Assembly (NCBI RefSeq): GCF_027942865.1
Contig: NC_134515.1
Span: 26,496,227-26,560,226, forward strand
DNA length: 64,000 nucleotides
DNA from: Odontesthes bonariensis
Lineage: Eukaryota > Chordata > Actinopteri > Atheriniformes > Atherinopsidae
Direction of reading: 5' to 3'
The translations under genes were made by a program, and so were the position numbers. Position 1 is the stretch's first letter. Each line of letters starts with the position of its first letter. The notes below the pieces were generated by a model, which had not been told where the DNA came from, did not search any database, and saw only the letters and a program-made list of their open reading frames with translations. Shown here one piece after another: positions 31,789-43,450 of the stretch.

Positions 31789-34700
31789 TCAAGAGATGAA
31801 CTCTGTAAAGAGCGACTGATTGGCAAAGTCAGCGGGCCTCTCTTGCGGGTGAGGCATGGCTGGACTCCCACTGAGGCCAACATGGGGGTTGGCAGCGCTC
31901 AGGAAGTAAAAAGGCACATGAGTGATTCTTCCACTGGACCAACACTGCAAACAGAGACAGAAACTTCACTCTGAAGCAGGTAGATAACCCAAGGAGAAGC
32001 CATTTTTTTTTAATCAGGGTTAGGCGATTAAATCTAATATAAGATGCAACGACATGAAAGAAGTTTGCAAGAGTGGATTTACAGATAAAAGCAACTTAAT
32101 AATGAGTACTAAAAAAAAAAAAAAAAGTACCTAAAACACAATAACATAAGGGAATATGAAGTGTGAGACTGACCACAGTGAGCAGAGCCCCGTGCCTGAA
32201 ATTTGGGTGGAACTGCATCAGTCTCGGCTCCACGCCTGGTTCCCCTTGAACAAAACCACTAAACAGGGAGGAATATTCAGCATATGCAGATCAGATTTAC
32301 AGCGGTAACATGTAGACTCCGCCAAAAGTAAAAAAAATATATATATATGAAAATGATCCGGACAACAAACCATGGCAAAAGCTCGAAGATGGGGTTTGCT
32401 CTGGTCTTGAACACAGCGATGATTGGCGGCCGGTTTGCTGCCTGTGGATCACCTGAGAGGACAGATGAGACTGAAATGAGCACTTTAAACTTAAATGCTG
32501 ACGGGCTTCAATAGGGGGCGAACAGAAGAAACGAGAGACCTTTAAGAAGCACTGCGAGTCTCTCTCCTCTTGGATCCCAGGCTAAAGACTGAATCTCTCC
32601 ACCAACACTGGCAGAAAGGAAACAGGATGAAGTGACACGTGTTCGGTCATTAGAGAAATACTAAGACCATGTACTTAAATTAGAAGTATTACCAAATCGC
32701 AAAAATACAGAGGTAGCAACACAATGAATTTACATAATAAAAAAAATAACTGTGCTCATTATTCATAATTACTCCGGCTGTTGCATTTAATCACATAAGC
32801 AGTGAATGGATCTCATTATGACTTCTTGCTAGCTGCTGTACTGCACAATAGTTTGATCTAGACGGTACTTTGAAATAGAGGCATGGAAGTGTTAAGTAAA
32901 ATCAAATTAAAATAAAGCAGAAGTAGCACAAAGCTTTACAGAAGCACCGTAGTTAATCAGAAGTTACTGCCTGCCAGTTTATGCCACTCACATAAAAACA
33001 TTTTCACCCCGTTGTATGAACCTCTGTTCATGATACAGTTAGGCTAAAAGTCGGCCAAAACGCCGTTTACTCAGATGCTCTTACATGATGTCTCCGTCTG
33101 GTGTGTTAAAGGTCGTCTCCGACAGGTCGGCCACGACGGCGGCCGCCTGTGGCCCTTTCGACGTGCTTGTAGTTACGCCTGTCGGATACAATGACATCGC
33201 ACATCATTTATCTATTTATCTTATTTACTCTGTGACACAAAAAGTTACCAACAAAGTCAGAGCAGTTACGACACCGTAATAACTCGGAATGCATCCAGAG
33301 AAGAAAGGAATCTAAGCTGTAAGGTCAGTTATGCCATGCCCGAGTTTGTTTAGAAGTTTCAGTAGCGGCAGCTGACCTGGTGTGCCAGTGAAGGTCAGAG
33401 CGTAGATGACCGTCTCCCCCTGAACAGTGAAGAGAAGTCGACTCCCGTCTGGACTCCACCAGCCAGACTGAACCACAAAGGCAAACAGAAGAGTCAGAGA
33501 ATATTTGGTCACTTAACAGCACAATAACTTCAAACAAGGTGACATGTTTTCACCTGGCAGCGACCTTTCAAACATGGCCAACGCTCACAGGTCCACATCT
33601 TGGTCTCCCAAACCCTGAAGAAAGAGATCAGTTTCATCTACATTTAAAAGCTTTCTAACCATTGATTATCTTATATCAGTACCTTAACTATGCTGCTAAT
33701 TCTGCAAGTATTGATTAACATTCCTGAAACTTAGGCAGGACTCTATTAAAACACGGCAAGTGGCCAATCGCTTGGTTTCACACGGACAAATAACAACATC
33801 AACAACAAGGTCTTTACTTAAAATGTGATGTAGTAGCGTTAAAAAGAAGCTTAGAAACTTCTGATCTCTGAGGTTTTTTCCAAACCTGAACAGGGCAGAT
33901 GGTGTGGAGGCCAGGACGTGGCTGCCATCCGGGGACCAGGACAGGTAGGTGACACCACCTCCCCCAACACGCTGAAGTGGTACGCAGCTCTCCGCGGCAA
34001 CATCCCAAACCTGAAAGACGAGTTTATCTTAAAAAGGTACAAAGACCAAAAAAAACCCAAAAAGGGCAGAATTTCAATCTTTGTGAATCAAGCTTAAATA
34101 GGAAGTTCCTGCTTCGAACCATCATTGCTGTATCAACTGGCGAGGCCGACACCAGGAGAGATCCGCTCGGAGACCAGGAGATGGATGTGACGGGAGAGTG
34201 GCCGGGGTGGGACAAAACTTGAGCACAGCTGGACGAAGGCCTGGACGGGTCGACGAGAAGAGCATACAGTGAAGCAAAAATGGAACTGTATGCTAAGTAA
34301 AATTCTGTGGCCAGCAGGGGTAAAAGGGACGTGAGAGATGGCTTTAACTACAAAAACACAGCATTAGCTACCTCTGTTATTACTGACCCTCATGTAAAAT
34401 AAATAGGCTCCATTAGATTGCAGTCTGTGGGCCCCCAAAATGAATAAGCAGTGAGGAGTAGCAGGATCAGCGTACGCTACATTTAGAATGTTTTCACCAC
34501 TGCCAGACAGCCCCTTTCAGAGAGGGAACAGAAGCTGATCCATCAGAATCCAACATACGTTATCAGCTTTTCTCTTAATACAATAAAACGTGTGATTGGT
34601 AGATCAACAACTTCTGTGTCCTGCAAAGTAAATTGTCCAGGGAGTCTGAAGAAGCAGTGGACAGGTGTGGCAAAGGCCTGTGTGACAGCAAGTTTAGGCA

Positions 34701-37700
34701 TTTTACAGACACTCATATAAACTTTTAATCTGGGAATTGTTTTTTAGTCATTGTGTTGATGGAGCAACAGCCCTCTTCAGCTGCAATCAGACTATACTGA
34801 GATATGACATCATTGACAGGAGACTAAAATGAAATACAGGGTCACACATTTAAAAAAAAGTGCACGTCTCTTTCTCTGTGTTTGAACACTGTTGGAAACA
34901 TTTTGGATGATGTACATACACCAGTCGGCAAAATGCCCAACATGGGTGGAGTCATTATTGTACAATTTAATGTGGAAACATTATACATATCTTATATTTA
35001 TATATTTTGCTAAAACTGATACAGATCGCCACAAACAGTGTGAACTGAAACTCTGCATGAAAAAACAGAATCCTGTATCGTCACTCCCACTTTTAGTTTT
35101 AAAAGTTCTCCCGTTTACATCTGACAAGAATGAAACGTAACCGAATTTGTTAATGATATTCAAACTTCTTCCTTTTCGTTTCTTTAGAGGACTGAATGTT
35201 TTTTTTTACGACCCGGAGGCATCCTGGATATATAACGCACCTGGTTGACAGCGAGCAGGGGTCAACGTGCCACACAAGCAAACAGTTCTGACAGGCAACA
35301 GCAAGGGCCGACGCACACAGCGGCTTCCACTGCACCGCTGCAACACTCTTCTGTAGACGGTGCTTCAGGGTGGGCGTTGTAGCGCTGAGGGAGGACAAAA
35401 GAAGACGGAGAAGTGATAATACCACCACAGAATCACGGAGAGGTCAAAGAACAACACTGCTCTACAGTCCCCTCCAAAAGTATTGGAACAGCAAGGCAAA
35501 TTCCCTTGTTTTTGTTGTTCACTGAAGACATTTGGGTTTAAGATCAAATGATGAGTGTGAGACAAGAGTTCAGAATGTCAGCTTTTATTTCCTGGTATTT
35601 ACATCTAGATGCCTTAAACAACTTAGGATATATCACCATTTGTATTACACCACAGCATTTTTAGGTGAGCAAAAGTAAAGAAACAAATAATCTTAAAGTA
35701 AATAACATTTAATATTTGGTGGTATAACCCTTGATTGCAATAACTGCCTCAAGCCTGCGACCCATCGACATCACCAAACTGTTACATTCTTCCTTTGTGA
35801 TGCTATTCCAGGCTTTTTTACCACAGCTTCTTTCAGTTCTTGTTTGTTTCGGGGGGTTTCCCCCTTCAGTCTCCTCTTCAGGAGGTGAAATGCATGCTCT
35901 ATCGGGTTACGGTCAGGTGATTGACTTGGCCAGTCTAAAACCTTCCAGTTTTTCCCCCTGATGAAGTCCTTTGTTTTATTGGCAGTGTGCTTTGGGTCAT
36001 TGTCCTGCTGCATGATAAAATTCCTCCCGATTAGTATGGATGCATTTCTCCATAAATTGGCAGACAAAATGTTTCTGTACACTTCGGAATTCATTCTGCT
36101 GCTACCATCATCAGTTACGTCATCAATAAATATTAATGAGCCTGTTCCAGAAGCGGCCATGCATGCCCAAGCCATGACATTATCTCCACCATGCTTCAGG
36201 ATCATAAGCAGTTCCTTTCTTTCTCCACACTTTGGCCTTTCCATCACTTTGGTAGAGATTAATCTTGGTCTCATCAGTCCATAAGATTGTGTTCCAGAAC
36301 TTTTGCTGCTCATCTCTGTACTTCTTTGCAAATTTCAATCTGGCCTTCCGACTCTTACTGCTGATGAGTGGTGTGCATCTTGTGGTATGGCCTCTATATT
36401 TCTGCTCTCGGAGTCTTCTTCGAACAGTGGATTGTGATACCTTCACCCCTGCACTGTGGAGGTCGTTGTAAATACCAGGAAATAAAAGCTGACATTCTGA
36501 ACTCTTGTCTCATACTCATCTTTTGATCTTAAACCCAAATGTCTTCAGTGAACAACAAAAACAAGGGAATTTGCCTTGCTGTTCCAATACTTTTGGAGGG
36601 GACTGTATGTCTTTGTTGCATCATGTACTTGCACAGAGTGCGACTGTTTTCACGAGGAGTGAACACGCCGACAGTCGTGTTGAACTGTAAAACTTTATGT
36701 TGATCCTATCTGATTTAGATGAAAAGCGTGCAGTCAAAGTTTAACTGTATTACTGAAAGCTAAGCGCCAATACAAAAAACACCACAACCTTCAAAGGTGA
36801 CACTTTAGAATGAGAACTATAAACTTAACAGTACAGTTTTGTTTTGTTTTAGTAACGGTACCTTTTGGGGTTGTAGATCTTGATGGAGTCGTCTAACAAT
36901 GCTACAACAAATTTATCGGTGTGTGGATGCCAGGCGAAGGCTCGCACCACACAGTCGGACCTGATGACACAGAAGGGATCACAGCACAGAGAGATCAATT
37001 ACAAATTAATAATAATAAAAAAAAAAGACTTCAGTAAATGTAGCTACACAAAATGAAACCTGGCAATTATGTTAATTTCCATCAATCCAACGACAAATCA
37101 CCTGATTAATTGTTTGGCAAATAAAACATGTCTCTACCAAACCACAGTTCAAAACCTGAGTAAATGGCTTCACTTTTCTCGTGATTAATACATTTTAAAG
37201 CAATACCTGTAAAAAAAACCAATAAAACAGGAGCTACACATCACTCTGTCGGCACTTACCAGTTCAGCACTTGTGAAAACTCCGCGATCATGTCCTCACT
37301 GCTCAGCTATGAAAAACAAACAGGTAATGCACACTTTTATCTCAACGCAACGAGCCCTTTCGTGATCAAATGTATACAAAACCTACTGTGAGATGAGGAA
37401 ACAGGGAGCCGTGAAAGGAGGAGACCCATCTGAGCAATGCCAGGATACAACCAGAGCTCACCGACAGCCATTTAGGCACTGCAAGAGTCACAGTAGAGTT
37501 GATGTGTTTGCACCTCGCTGAATGCACAGGGACAGCGAGTTCAGATCCTAAAGCGACACATGAAATTTCCGTGCGTCACGTACCCTCTTTATGCGAGGTG
37601 GTAATTTCATCGAGCAGCCCCGTGAACCCACCATCCCGCCTGGAAGACAGAGAGAGAAACTCGATACGTTGTCTTTGTCAGTGATAGACTTAACAAACTG

Positions 37701-40107
37701 CAATATAGCCTCTCAAAACACCACTGGAATACTGAAATAAGCTGCTGGGTGTGTTGTGTTTTGTTGTGTTTGAGGCAACACAAAACTTGTCTGGAAGGCT
37801 GCAGCGATTTGAGCTTCAGAGCCGTTCTGTTTGGTGCACATTTTGAAACAGACTGACAGCACGTGTATTCTAAGGGTTAAAAACCACAGTTACACCGTTA
37901 TCTTTTATATGAAACTTCATGACAGTGAGTAAATGCTACTAAAATATTAGATCGGTGCCTTCGTTCAAAGTATGTACTCGTGTCTTAACACATTGACTAC
38001 CAGCGTTTTTTACAGAATTATGTCGTAGAATCCCAGCGTTCTAAACCATTTTTTTGACGTATTTTGTACAGTCACAGATTATTATGTGATAGGGCCACTG
38101 AAACATGTTATGGCTCGTTTGAAAGCTGATACTTTAAAATCTTTGTGGGTCAAAACTGCGTGTCTCTAGGTGTCGCCATTAGCGAGCTATCCTTAGCTAA
38201 ACCAAGGCGGGTATCCACCAAACTGAGATCGGGGCTTTTGTGAAAGGTGTGTTCTTTCAGCCTGTCGCACTTTAGATACTTACATATCCGGGTCAGAGGA
38301 TTTGCGTCGTGTCGCATGTTGCAAAGCTAACCTGTTCATAAGACCGCCTCCTTAGACTTGTCGCGTGTCTTCTTCTCCTTCTTGTGTTTTGTTTATGTTA
38401 CTTTACCGTCACCCTCTGGAAACCGACACGTGCAATTGGACAAAATGCGGAAATGCACAACAATCAATGGAGCGTTATCAAAATTGTTCTTGAGTTGACG
38501 CAAAGCCATTGGCGCAATGATCAAAATGTCCAGATGATGACACCAGTTTTTGACTGCCATCTATGTCAGTTCTGTTCATCACATAATTACAAAAATCACA
38601 CAGAATGTGCATTAGAATGTATAGATTCAGAATCCATTAAAAAACCGTAAAAACGTATTTTTACCATGTGGGAGCCATCGCATGGGCAGTAAAAACGTAG
38701 TTTTACGTGACTTGGGAGTCAATGTGTTAAGAGAGCTTTGGGTTCAGTGTATTTCTTAATAACATTACAACACGAACCCAAAGAGGATGAGGGATCAAAG
38801 CACAAACTATTGCTGTTGAACCACATATTATACGGGAAGCTGAGACCGATACTTCATGGAAATGCGCTAACATCTTTAGCTGTAAACGTTTGCTGTTAAC
38901 AGTCATCTTGTATGAGGGTCACGGGAACTGAACAAATACTCCCAGTTAATAGGAGGACACTTTAGAATGTGACACAGTGCAGTACACCACCATTCATTTT
39001 GACCCAAACAGAAAAGTAAAGTTATTAACATCGACAAAAGCTTAAAAAATGTAAAGTTTTAAAATTATCATCATGGCCAAGCTGTTGGATTGGATTAAAT
39101 CAAAATTTCGCAGGTGCGCCCAATGAAGCGGCCCGAGAGTGCAGGTATCACACCAAACTAACAATCCTAGAAGTCTACAAAACATAAAGACCTACCTATG
39201 AAATAAAACTACTGAATGTAATACTATAGCTGATAAAAAAGTATAAAAGACAATTTGAGAGAAGTATGAAATTATTCAACGCCGCTTTGTTTTTATACAT
39301 CTGCAGCAACACCAGCCGGCCACATAACATAATCCCTTTGAGGGGATTGTACAGAATCTATACAGATATTTCGAGCTGTGTATGTGGAACATTTGTATGG
39401 AATAGAATGGAGTGGAGTTTCTTGACTTTGCAAGCTCCAAGAACTTAACAGAAGATCTGTTTTATGTGTTTGTCTTAGTTAATTCAACCACCTGCTTTTG
39501 CAGATTATGGTATTGTTGATCTGTCCTTAAGTACACTGACTCATGTCCGACCAACCTACTCTAATGAAGGAAAGCTTAAAAACAGAAGCACTTCTCAGTG
39601 TAATGCCATGCAGATCAGAGCCCTCTAGAACTTCTTGTGTGACTGTTGATAGTACGTCAGTTTTATTCGTTGTCCTACCATGCCGCTGCACTCCTCATCC
39701 ATAGTGTTTCGGAGTGGTCCAGGAAAGCTGCTTTACTGCTGCTTTCTGTTCGACTGTGGAGCTTCAAAGACTCTCTGGGAAAATGCAGACTCAGAGCACT
39801 GGAGTCCTGCACAAAACACACCACAAAACATACTTCAACAAGACAAACAGTTGAGGTGATGCTCGCGGTTAAATGTAGCAGTGCGACTATAAAATCCTTC
39901 CATGACCACCATGGACGATGAAATGAACAACTGGCCCCAGTGGAAGACATGTGCAAGATATTCTGGAAAAAGAAACACAACAACTGTGACGCAGACCTGT
40001 TTGAGTCGCTCTTCACTGTTGGTTCCTGACAGCAGCTCGTTGTTGGACTCGCACAGAGTGGTCTGTCCGGAGGGCAGCGGAGGGGGAAACAACGCCAGAG
40101 AGCACAT
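31789..40107 (-). CDS. aaas: Aladin, WD-repeat nucleoporin, 16 exons
   Basis: Component of the nuclear pore, anchored through NDC1; human mutations cause triple-A syndrome. Exons in transcript order: 40107-39997, 39806-39679, 37639-37584, 37478-37387, 37306-37260, 36960-36862, 35384-35241, 34240-34120, 34010-33886, 33614-33554, 33467-33377, 33178-33085, 32607-32540, 32452-32371, 32258-32174, 31944-31789. They total 1560 bases, 519 residues (human 546), and the count of 16 equals human. The start [10 protein letters not shown] matches the human N-terminus. WD-type segments include [36 protein letters not shown] and [15 protein letters not shown], forming a beta-propeller. The C-terminal tail is shorter than in mammals. 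Exon 8 ends in an atypical donor GTTCGA. Introns 2 and 6 host transposons. All phases agree, so the gene looks functional. Confidence 0.96.
34241..35240 (-). other. aaas intron 7
   Basis: One-kilobase intron with no recognisable gene or transposon. The open frames in it are short and low in complexity. Confidence 0.6.
35465..36605 (-). mobile_element. Tc1/mariner transposon, non-autonomous, in aaas intron 6
   Basis: A 1141-bp element flanked by TA target duplications (35463-35464 and 36606-36607). It begins CAGTCCCCTCCAAAAG and has 138-bp terminal inverted repeats (35465-35602 and 36468-36605) that I align with about two mismatches. A transposase remnant is encoded on the minus strand. The near-identity of the repeats points to a recent insertion, or to repeat homogenisation, despite the damaged gene. 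It lies in an intron in the same orientation as aaas. Confidence 0.93.
35771..36467 (-). pseudogene. Truncated, frameshifted Tc1-type transposase
   Basis: The reading starts next to the inverted repeat with a helix-turn-helix fragment ([15 protein letters not shown]), so roughly the first 100 residues of the DNA-binding part are missing. The catalytic core shows WTDETK (first Asp), [10 protein letters not shown] (second Asp) and [18 protein letters not shown] (Glu), the DD34E arrangement of Tc1 elements. The frame shifts at about 36190-36225: the upstream frame stops at 36180 while the core continues in another frame to 35771. It cannot make an active enzyme as it stands. Confidence 0.9.
37640..39678 (-). 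other. aaas intron 2
   Basis: At 2.04 kb this is the longest aaas intron; the piggyBac-like MITE accounts for 0.74 kb. The rest shows no gene. It joins the TG of a Trp codon to the G at 37639. Confidence 0.7.
37989..38726. mobile_element. piggyBac-like MITE in aaas intron 2
   Basis: Flanked by TTAA on both sides (37985-37988 and 38727-38730). The left end is CACATTGACTACCAGCG; the right end, reverse-complemented, begins CACATTGACTCCCAAG, giving a clear terminal inverted repeat over about 14 bases. TTAA target plus CAC-TTGACT-CCA ends are typical of piggyBac-derived elements. The 738-bp interior has a chance open frame (38384-38650) with no transposase motifs, so it would be mobilised only in trans. 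Confidence 0.75.
39807..39962 (-). other. aaas: In-frame alternative 3' splice extension of aaas exon 2
   Basis: A strong acceptor (TTTCTTTTTCCAG) ends at 39963. Splicing exon 1 to it would add 156 bases, exactly 52 codons with no stop, upstream of the normal exon 2, keeping the frame. The added peptide resembles nothing I know. The normal junction at 39806 matches the human exon boundary and is preferred. Confidence 0.35.
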
Positions 40108-40252
40108 CTTCCCCACGGTCAAACCTTGCCTCCAGAACCTGGAGACACGCCATGGACCCATCAGGTAATGTTAAACAGAGACGAGGTTTTTCTGTTTACA
40201 ACTTGGCGTTACAACAGCGTTACGCAGACAGTGAACATGTTTCAAAGCCGTT

Positions 40253-40270
40253 TAGTTAGCTAGCTAACTA
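40253..40270. repeat. Perfect 18-bp palindrome upstream of aaas
   Basis: TAGTTAGCTAGCTAACTA is its own reverse complement. It lies about 150 bases upstream of the aaas start codon, so it may sit in the promoter. No binding factor is assigned. Confidence 0.9.
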
Positions 40271-40959
40271 TTAAAGTGGTATAACAAGCCTGCTATTGCT
40301 AGCTCTTTTTTTAATTAACTATTTAGCTTTCGCGGTAATGAGGACAACGTCTTATATGCCGTGGACCTTACCTTGTACCGTGTCCTCTACACTGTGGTTA
40401 ATTGTCATTCGGTGGGTCTCTAAAAATAAGGTAACAGAGGCCACGTTACGTTGTTTTGACACAGTTCTTTACATTTAGTCGATCCCGCCGTGTGGTCTAC
40501 GGGAAGACGGAGGGACAAAAAGAACGGAGATGTTCTACAACATTAGGTGAACAAACTTTGACGTGCTGCCCCCCTCAGGTCACAGTGCGATATTACCGGC
40601 AGACTGAGGCAAGCAGGAGTCCTGATGGCTAAAATACAACACAGCAACATGAGACAAGCACAAAAAGAACATTTCAATAAACAACACAACATTATCTCAA
40701 GAGAATGAAACGTTTCCCTTCACATAAAAAGTAGATATGAAAACAGAACCAAAACCAAACTATTTCAGAGAGGAAGCAAACCAGAAAACATGTTTAACAA
40801 CACAAAACTTTTCAGGTTAAATCGAAAATCATTACCAACCAAATTAGTCCAATTTCTATAATGCTGAAAATTGAAAATAGTAGAAAAATTACAATTTATT
40901 AATAAAAAAATAAAAAAGCTACCTTGCTGTATGTTAGGAAACTAACAGATCACTTCAAA

Positions 40960-41290
40960 ACTTCTCTTTAATCCCCTGTCCTGGGTCTGCAGGAGGCGAC
41001 AATGGAGAGGAAAACTCCCTTTTAAGAGAAGGAAACCTCCAGCCTCGACCAGAACAGAGTAGAGGGGACAGGGAAGGGGTAACAACAATCACCATAACAC
41101 AAGGTAAGGAATGCCTGAGACAGAGAAACACAAGTTAATGTGAAAAAAACCCACAATGTACATTACATGTACATCATGGGAGGCCTCCCAGCTGCCTAGA
41201 CCTATAGCAGCATAACTAAGGGATGTTCAGGGTCTCCCTAAAACTGTAAAAAAGGAGCGTTTTAAGCCTGATCTTAAAATTAAAGAGGGG
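40960..41290. repeat. Teleost interspersed repeat fragment
   Basis: The run CTGCAGGAGGCGACAATGGA followed by GAGGAAAACTCCCTTTTAA and, later, CTATAGCAGCATAACTAAGG strongly resembles a repeat I have seen in many fish genomes. I cannot name the family with confidence, and the boundaries are approximate. No intact coding frame. Confidence 0.6.
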
Positions 41291-43242
41291 GGGTTGTGAA
41301 ATGTAATTTTGTGTCGTGGAAAGGTGATGCTGTGTTATGTTTCTTAAAATGTTAAACGTGAAGTGTCGCGGCCTTTCTGTTTCCTACACGTTTTCTTATT
41401 GTTAAATGCTGTAAAATGTGAACTACTGTGTGGTGCCATATTCTTTGAAATGTTTAGTGAAAGGGTTTTGTGTGTACGGAGCCCGGCAAGTGCCACCAAG
41501 AGGAGAACAAATAACGTGTTGTGTAACGTGTTGCGAAAACTAGCTGTTCGTCCGCACATAACTTTTCTCAAATGGCAATTAAGATCCGTCGTGGTATTTC
41601 AAGAAATTAATGACGCAGGCTTCCGTTTTTTCTAGGGAGAGCAAAAGCCGCGGTCAGTTGAACACCGGCATCCCGGGCGGGCAGAGATCCAGTGCGTCTT
41701 GCTCAAGGACACATCAGCAGCAACAGACGCAGAACTGCCCCCCATCCTGCTGCTCCGGGACCATCCATTGAAGCTCAAACACAGAAATCACTGAGTGACA
41801 CGCGCCAATGTTGTCACCTTTTGCGAATGAAAATGATGGATGTGTTGATGGAAAGCAGTCTTTCATATGCGCCTATAGAAGGGGGGTGGATGGGGTGGGT
41901 GGTGGCAGCGCCCTCTCGCGGCGCAACTCACCTTTCCGTGACGTCAATTCAGCACTGGGAAGGCGAAAGCTCCCCCCCCCCCCCTCAAAAAAAAAAAAAA
42001 AAAAAAAAACCCAGCGCGCCTCACGTTGCATGGGTCCCCGGTTATTGATAACACATTTTACCCGATGGGATCCATCCCGGTAACGTGAAACTCGTGGATA
42101 CGGGGGCTGGAAATGCGAGAGGCACCTCGGAGCGAAGAAAAACAACGATTAGCTCGTTAACACGAACAAGCAGAAAGCCGAGCCCACCCCTTCACTTGAC
42201 AACGCGACATCAACCAGGCAGAAAGGTATGGGAATGTCATGCTATCCGGTTAAATGCTGATTGAATAAGAAATCGGGCATCACAGGACGTTCGGGCAGGA
42301 TGCCGTTGCTTGGTGCGGTGGCTTCATGCTCCTCACACTGCACCACTGAACTGATGCTGCCAAGAAGCCAATCATCGTCGATGAATGCTACAAAATCATA
42401 TTTGTGCAGCGAGAAAGCGCACGTTACGAAATATTTGTGTTGATGCCAACGCTGAGTAAATGTACAGACGCTGCGGCAGTTTCACTTGGCATGGACCATA
42501 GTAGGTACCATCGGGCTTGAAATTCATGCACGTCGGCTATGATGCTTCTGAGTGTCATCATCACATCCTCGGTTATTTAAAGATTGATCTTCCAGAGTGT
42601 GTGTGTTTGTGTGTGCACTCTTCCTTCGCACAGGCCTGGTGGATGTCTATTGCCCATTTTTCCACGCTCTCATTTCGCTTCTTGTGCAGTGGTGCAGTAC
42701 AAGACACTGAGCTGGTGGACGATGTGTGAATTGGGTACATGTGCGCTCTCTCTCTCTCTCTCTCTCTCATACACGCATGCACGCACGGACGTACGTACAC
42801 ATCCACACTGTGGCGGTTATGCAATTCGTCATATTCTTTATTACACACAAAGCGCTTCACTTGATGCATGACGGTCCGCATATGGGAGCCTCTTGGCTGT
42901 GATCCTGTCATACACCGAAGCTGCTAAGAGGGACAGTTAAGGAGCAGGTGACAAGTCGGTTCTGTGGACTGTGCAACCTCCTCTGGTAGATTCATTCATA
43001 AAGCCCATTTTCACTCTGGGTGATGGCTCCACTGGGCCGCCTGGTTTTCCCATTCACAGACACAGAGATGAGGCTTTACTACGTGATTCAGACAGAATTT
43101 GGTTGTGGAAATGAACTGACTGAGTGGATAAACTGGCTCATTGCCCAACTCACATCACGACTCCACTGTTGTGGTGTTTTGCATTGCATGAATGGAAGAA
43201 AGTTAGCACTGGAAGTAAGTTGACAGTAAAGGCAATGTTGGG

Positions 43243-43306
43243 TTCAGCACTGGACAGCTCCATAATGCAGCTGATGGTCACATTTGTGGAGCTGTCCAGT
43301 TCTGAA
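43243..43306. repeat. 20-bp inverted repeat (hairpin) upstream of map3k12 coding exon
   Basis: TTCAGCACTGGACAGCTCCA (43243-43262) pairs with TGGAGCTGTCCAGTTCTGAA (43287-43306) at 19 of 20 positions around a 24-base loop. It lies about 85 bases before the acceptor of the first coding exon of map3k12. Arm and loop sizes are near those of a microRNA precursor, but I recognise no known microRNA. Confidence 0.85.
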
Positions 43307-43450
43307 AACAACCCACATGTTAGGATCTGGAAAAGTATCAACACACACCTCATTCTAATGTATTTGCAATGCTGAATCTTCTCCTTTAGGCTTCCTTCTC
43401 ATCTGTCCATCCTCCATCCACCCTAACCTGCTGTGTTGGGGAAACCCCTG

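Larger units (their letters stand above)
40108..43389. other. Head-to-head spacer between aaas and map3k12
   Basis: This contains the aaas 5' UTR and promoter at its left edge and the 5' non-coding exon(s) of map3k12 further right. CpG-rich sequence at about 41640-42230 could hold the map3k12 promoter; an AAAG/GTATGG junction at 42225/42226 is a possible end of a non-coding first exon, with low confidence. A (CT)n run lies at 42745-42768. A tract of 13 C followed closely by 23 A lies at 41972-42009. No coding gene is supported. Confidence 0.5.

Noticed and set aside
38384-38650. 88-codon frame inside the piggyBac-like element
   Set aside because: No catalytic Asp motifs or cysteine-rich tail of a piggyBac transposase; probably chance.
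39675-40016. A single 113-codon aaas exon
   Set aside because: The part from 39806 down matches aladin and the human exon boundary; the part upstream has no similarity and is more likely intron, kept only as a possible alternative acceptor.
41873-42145. Minus-strand frame with a run of phenylalanines
   Set aside because: Created by the 23-base A run; not a protein.
43433-43450. map3k12 start six codons upstream
   Set aside because: The upstream codon is GTG, not ATG; the first ATG is at 43451 and matches the family N-terminus.
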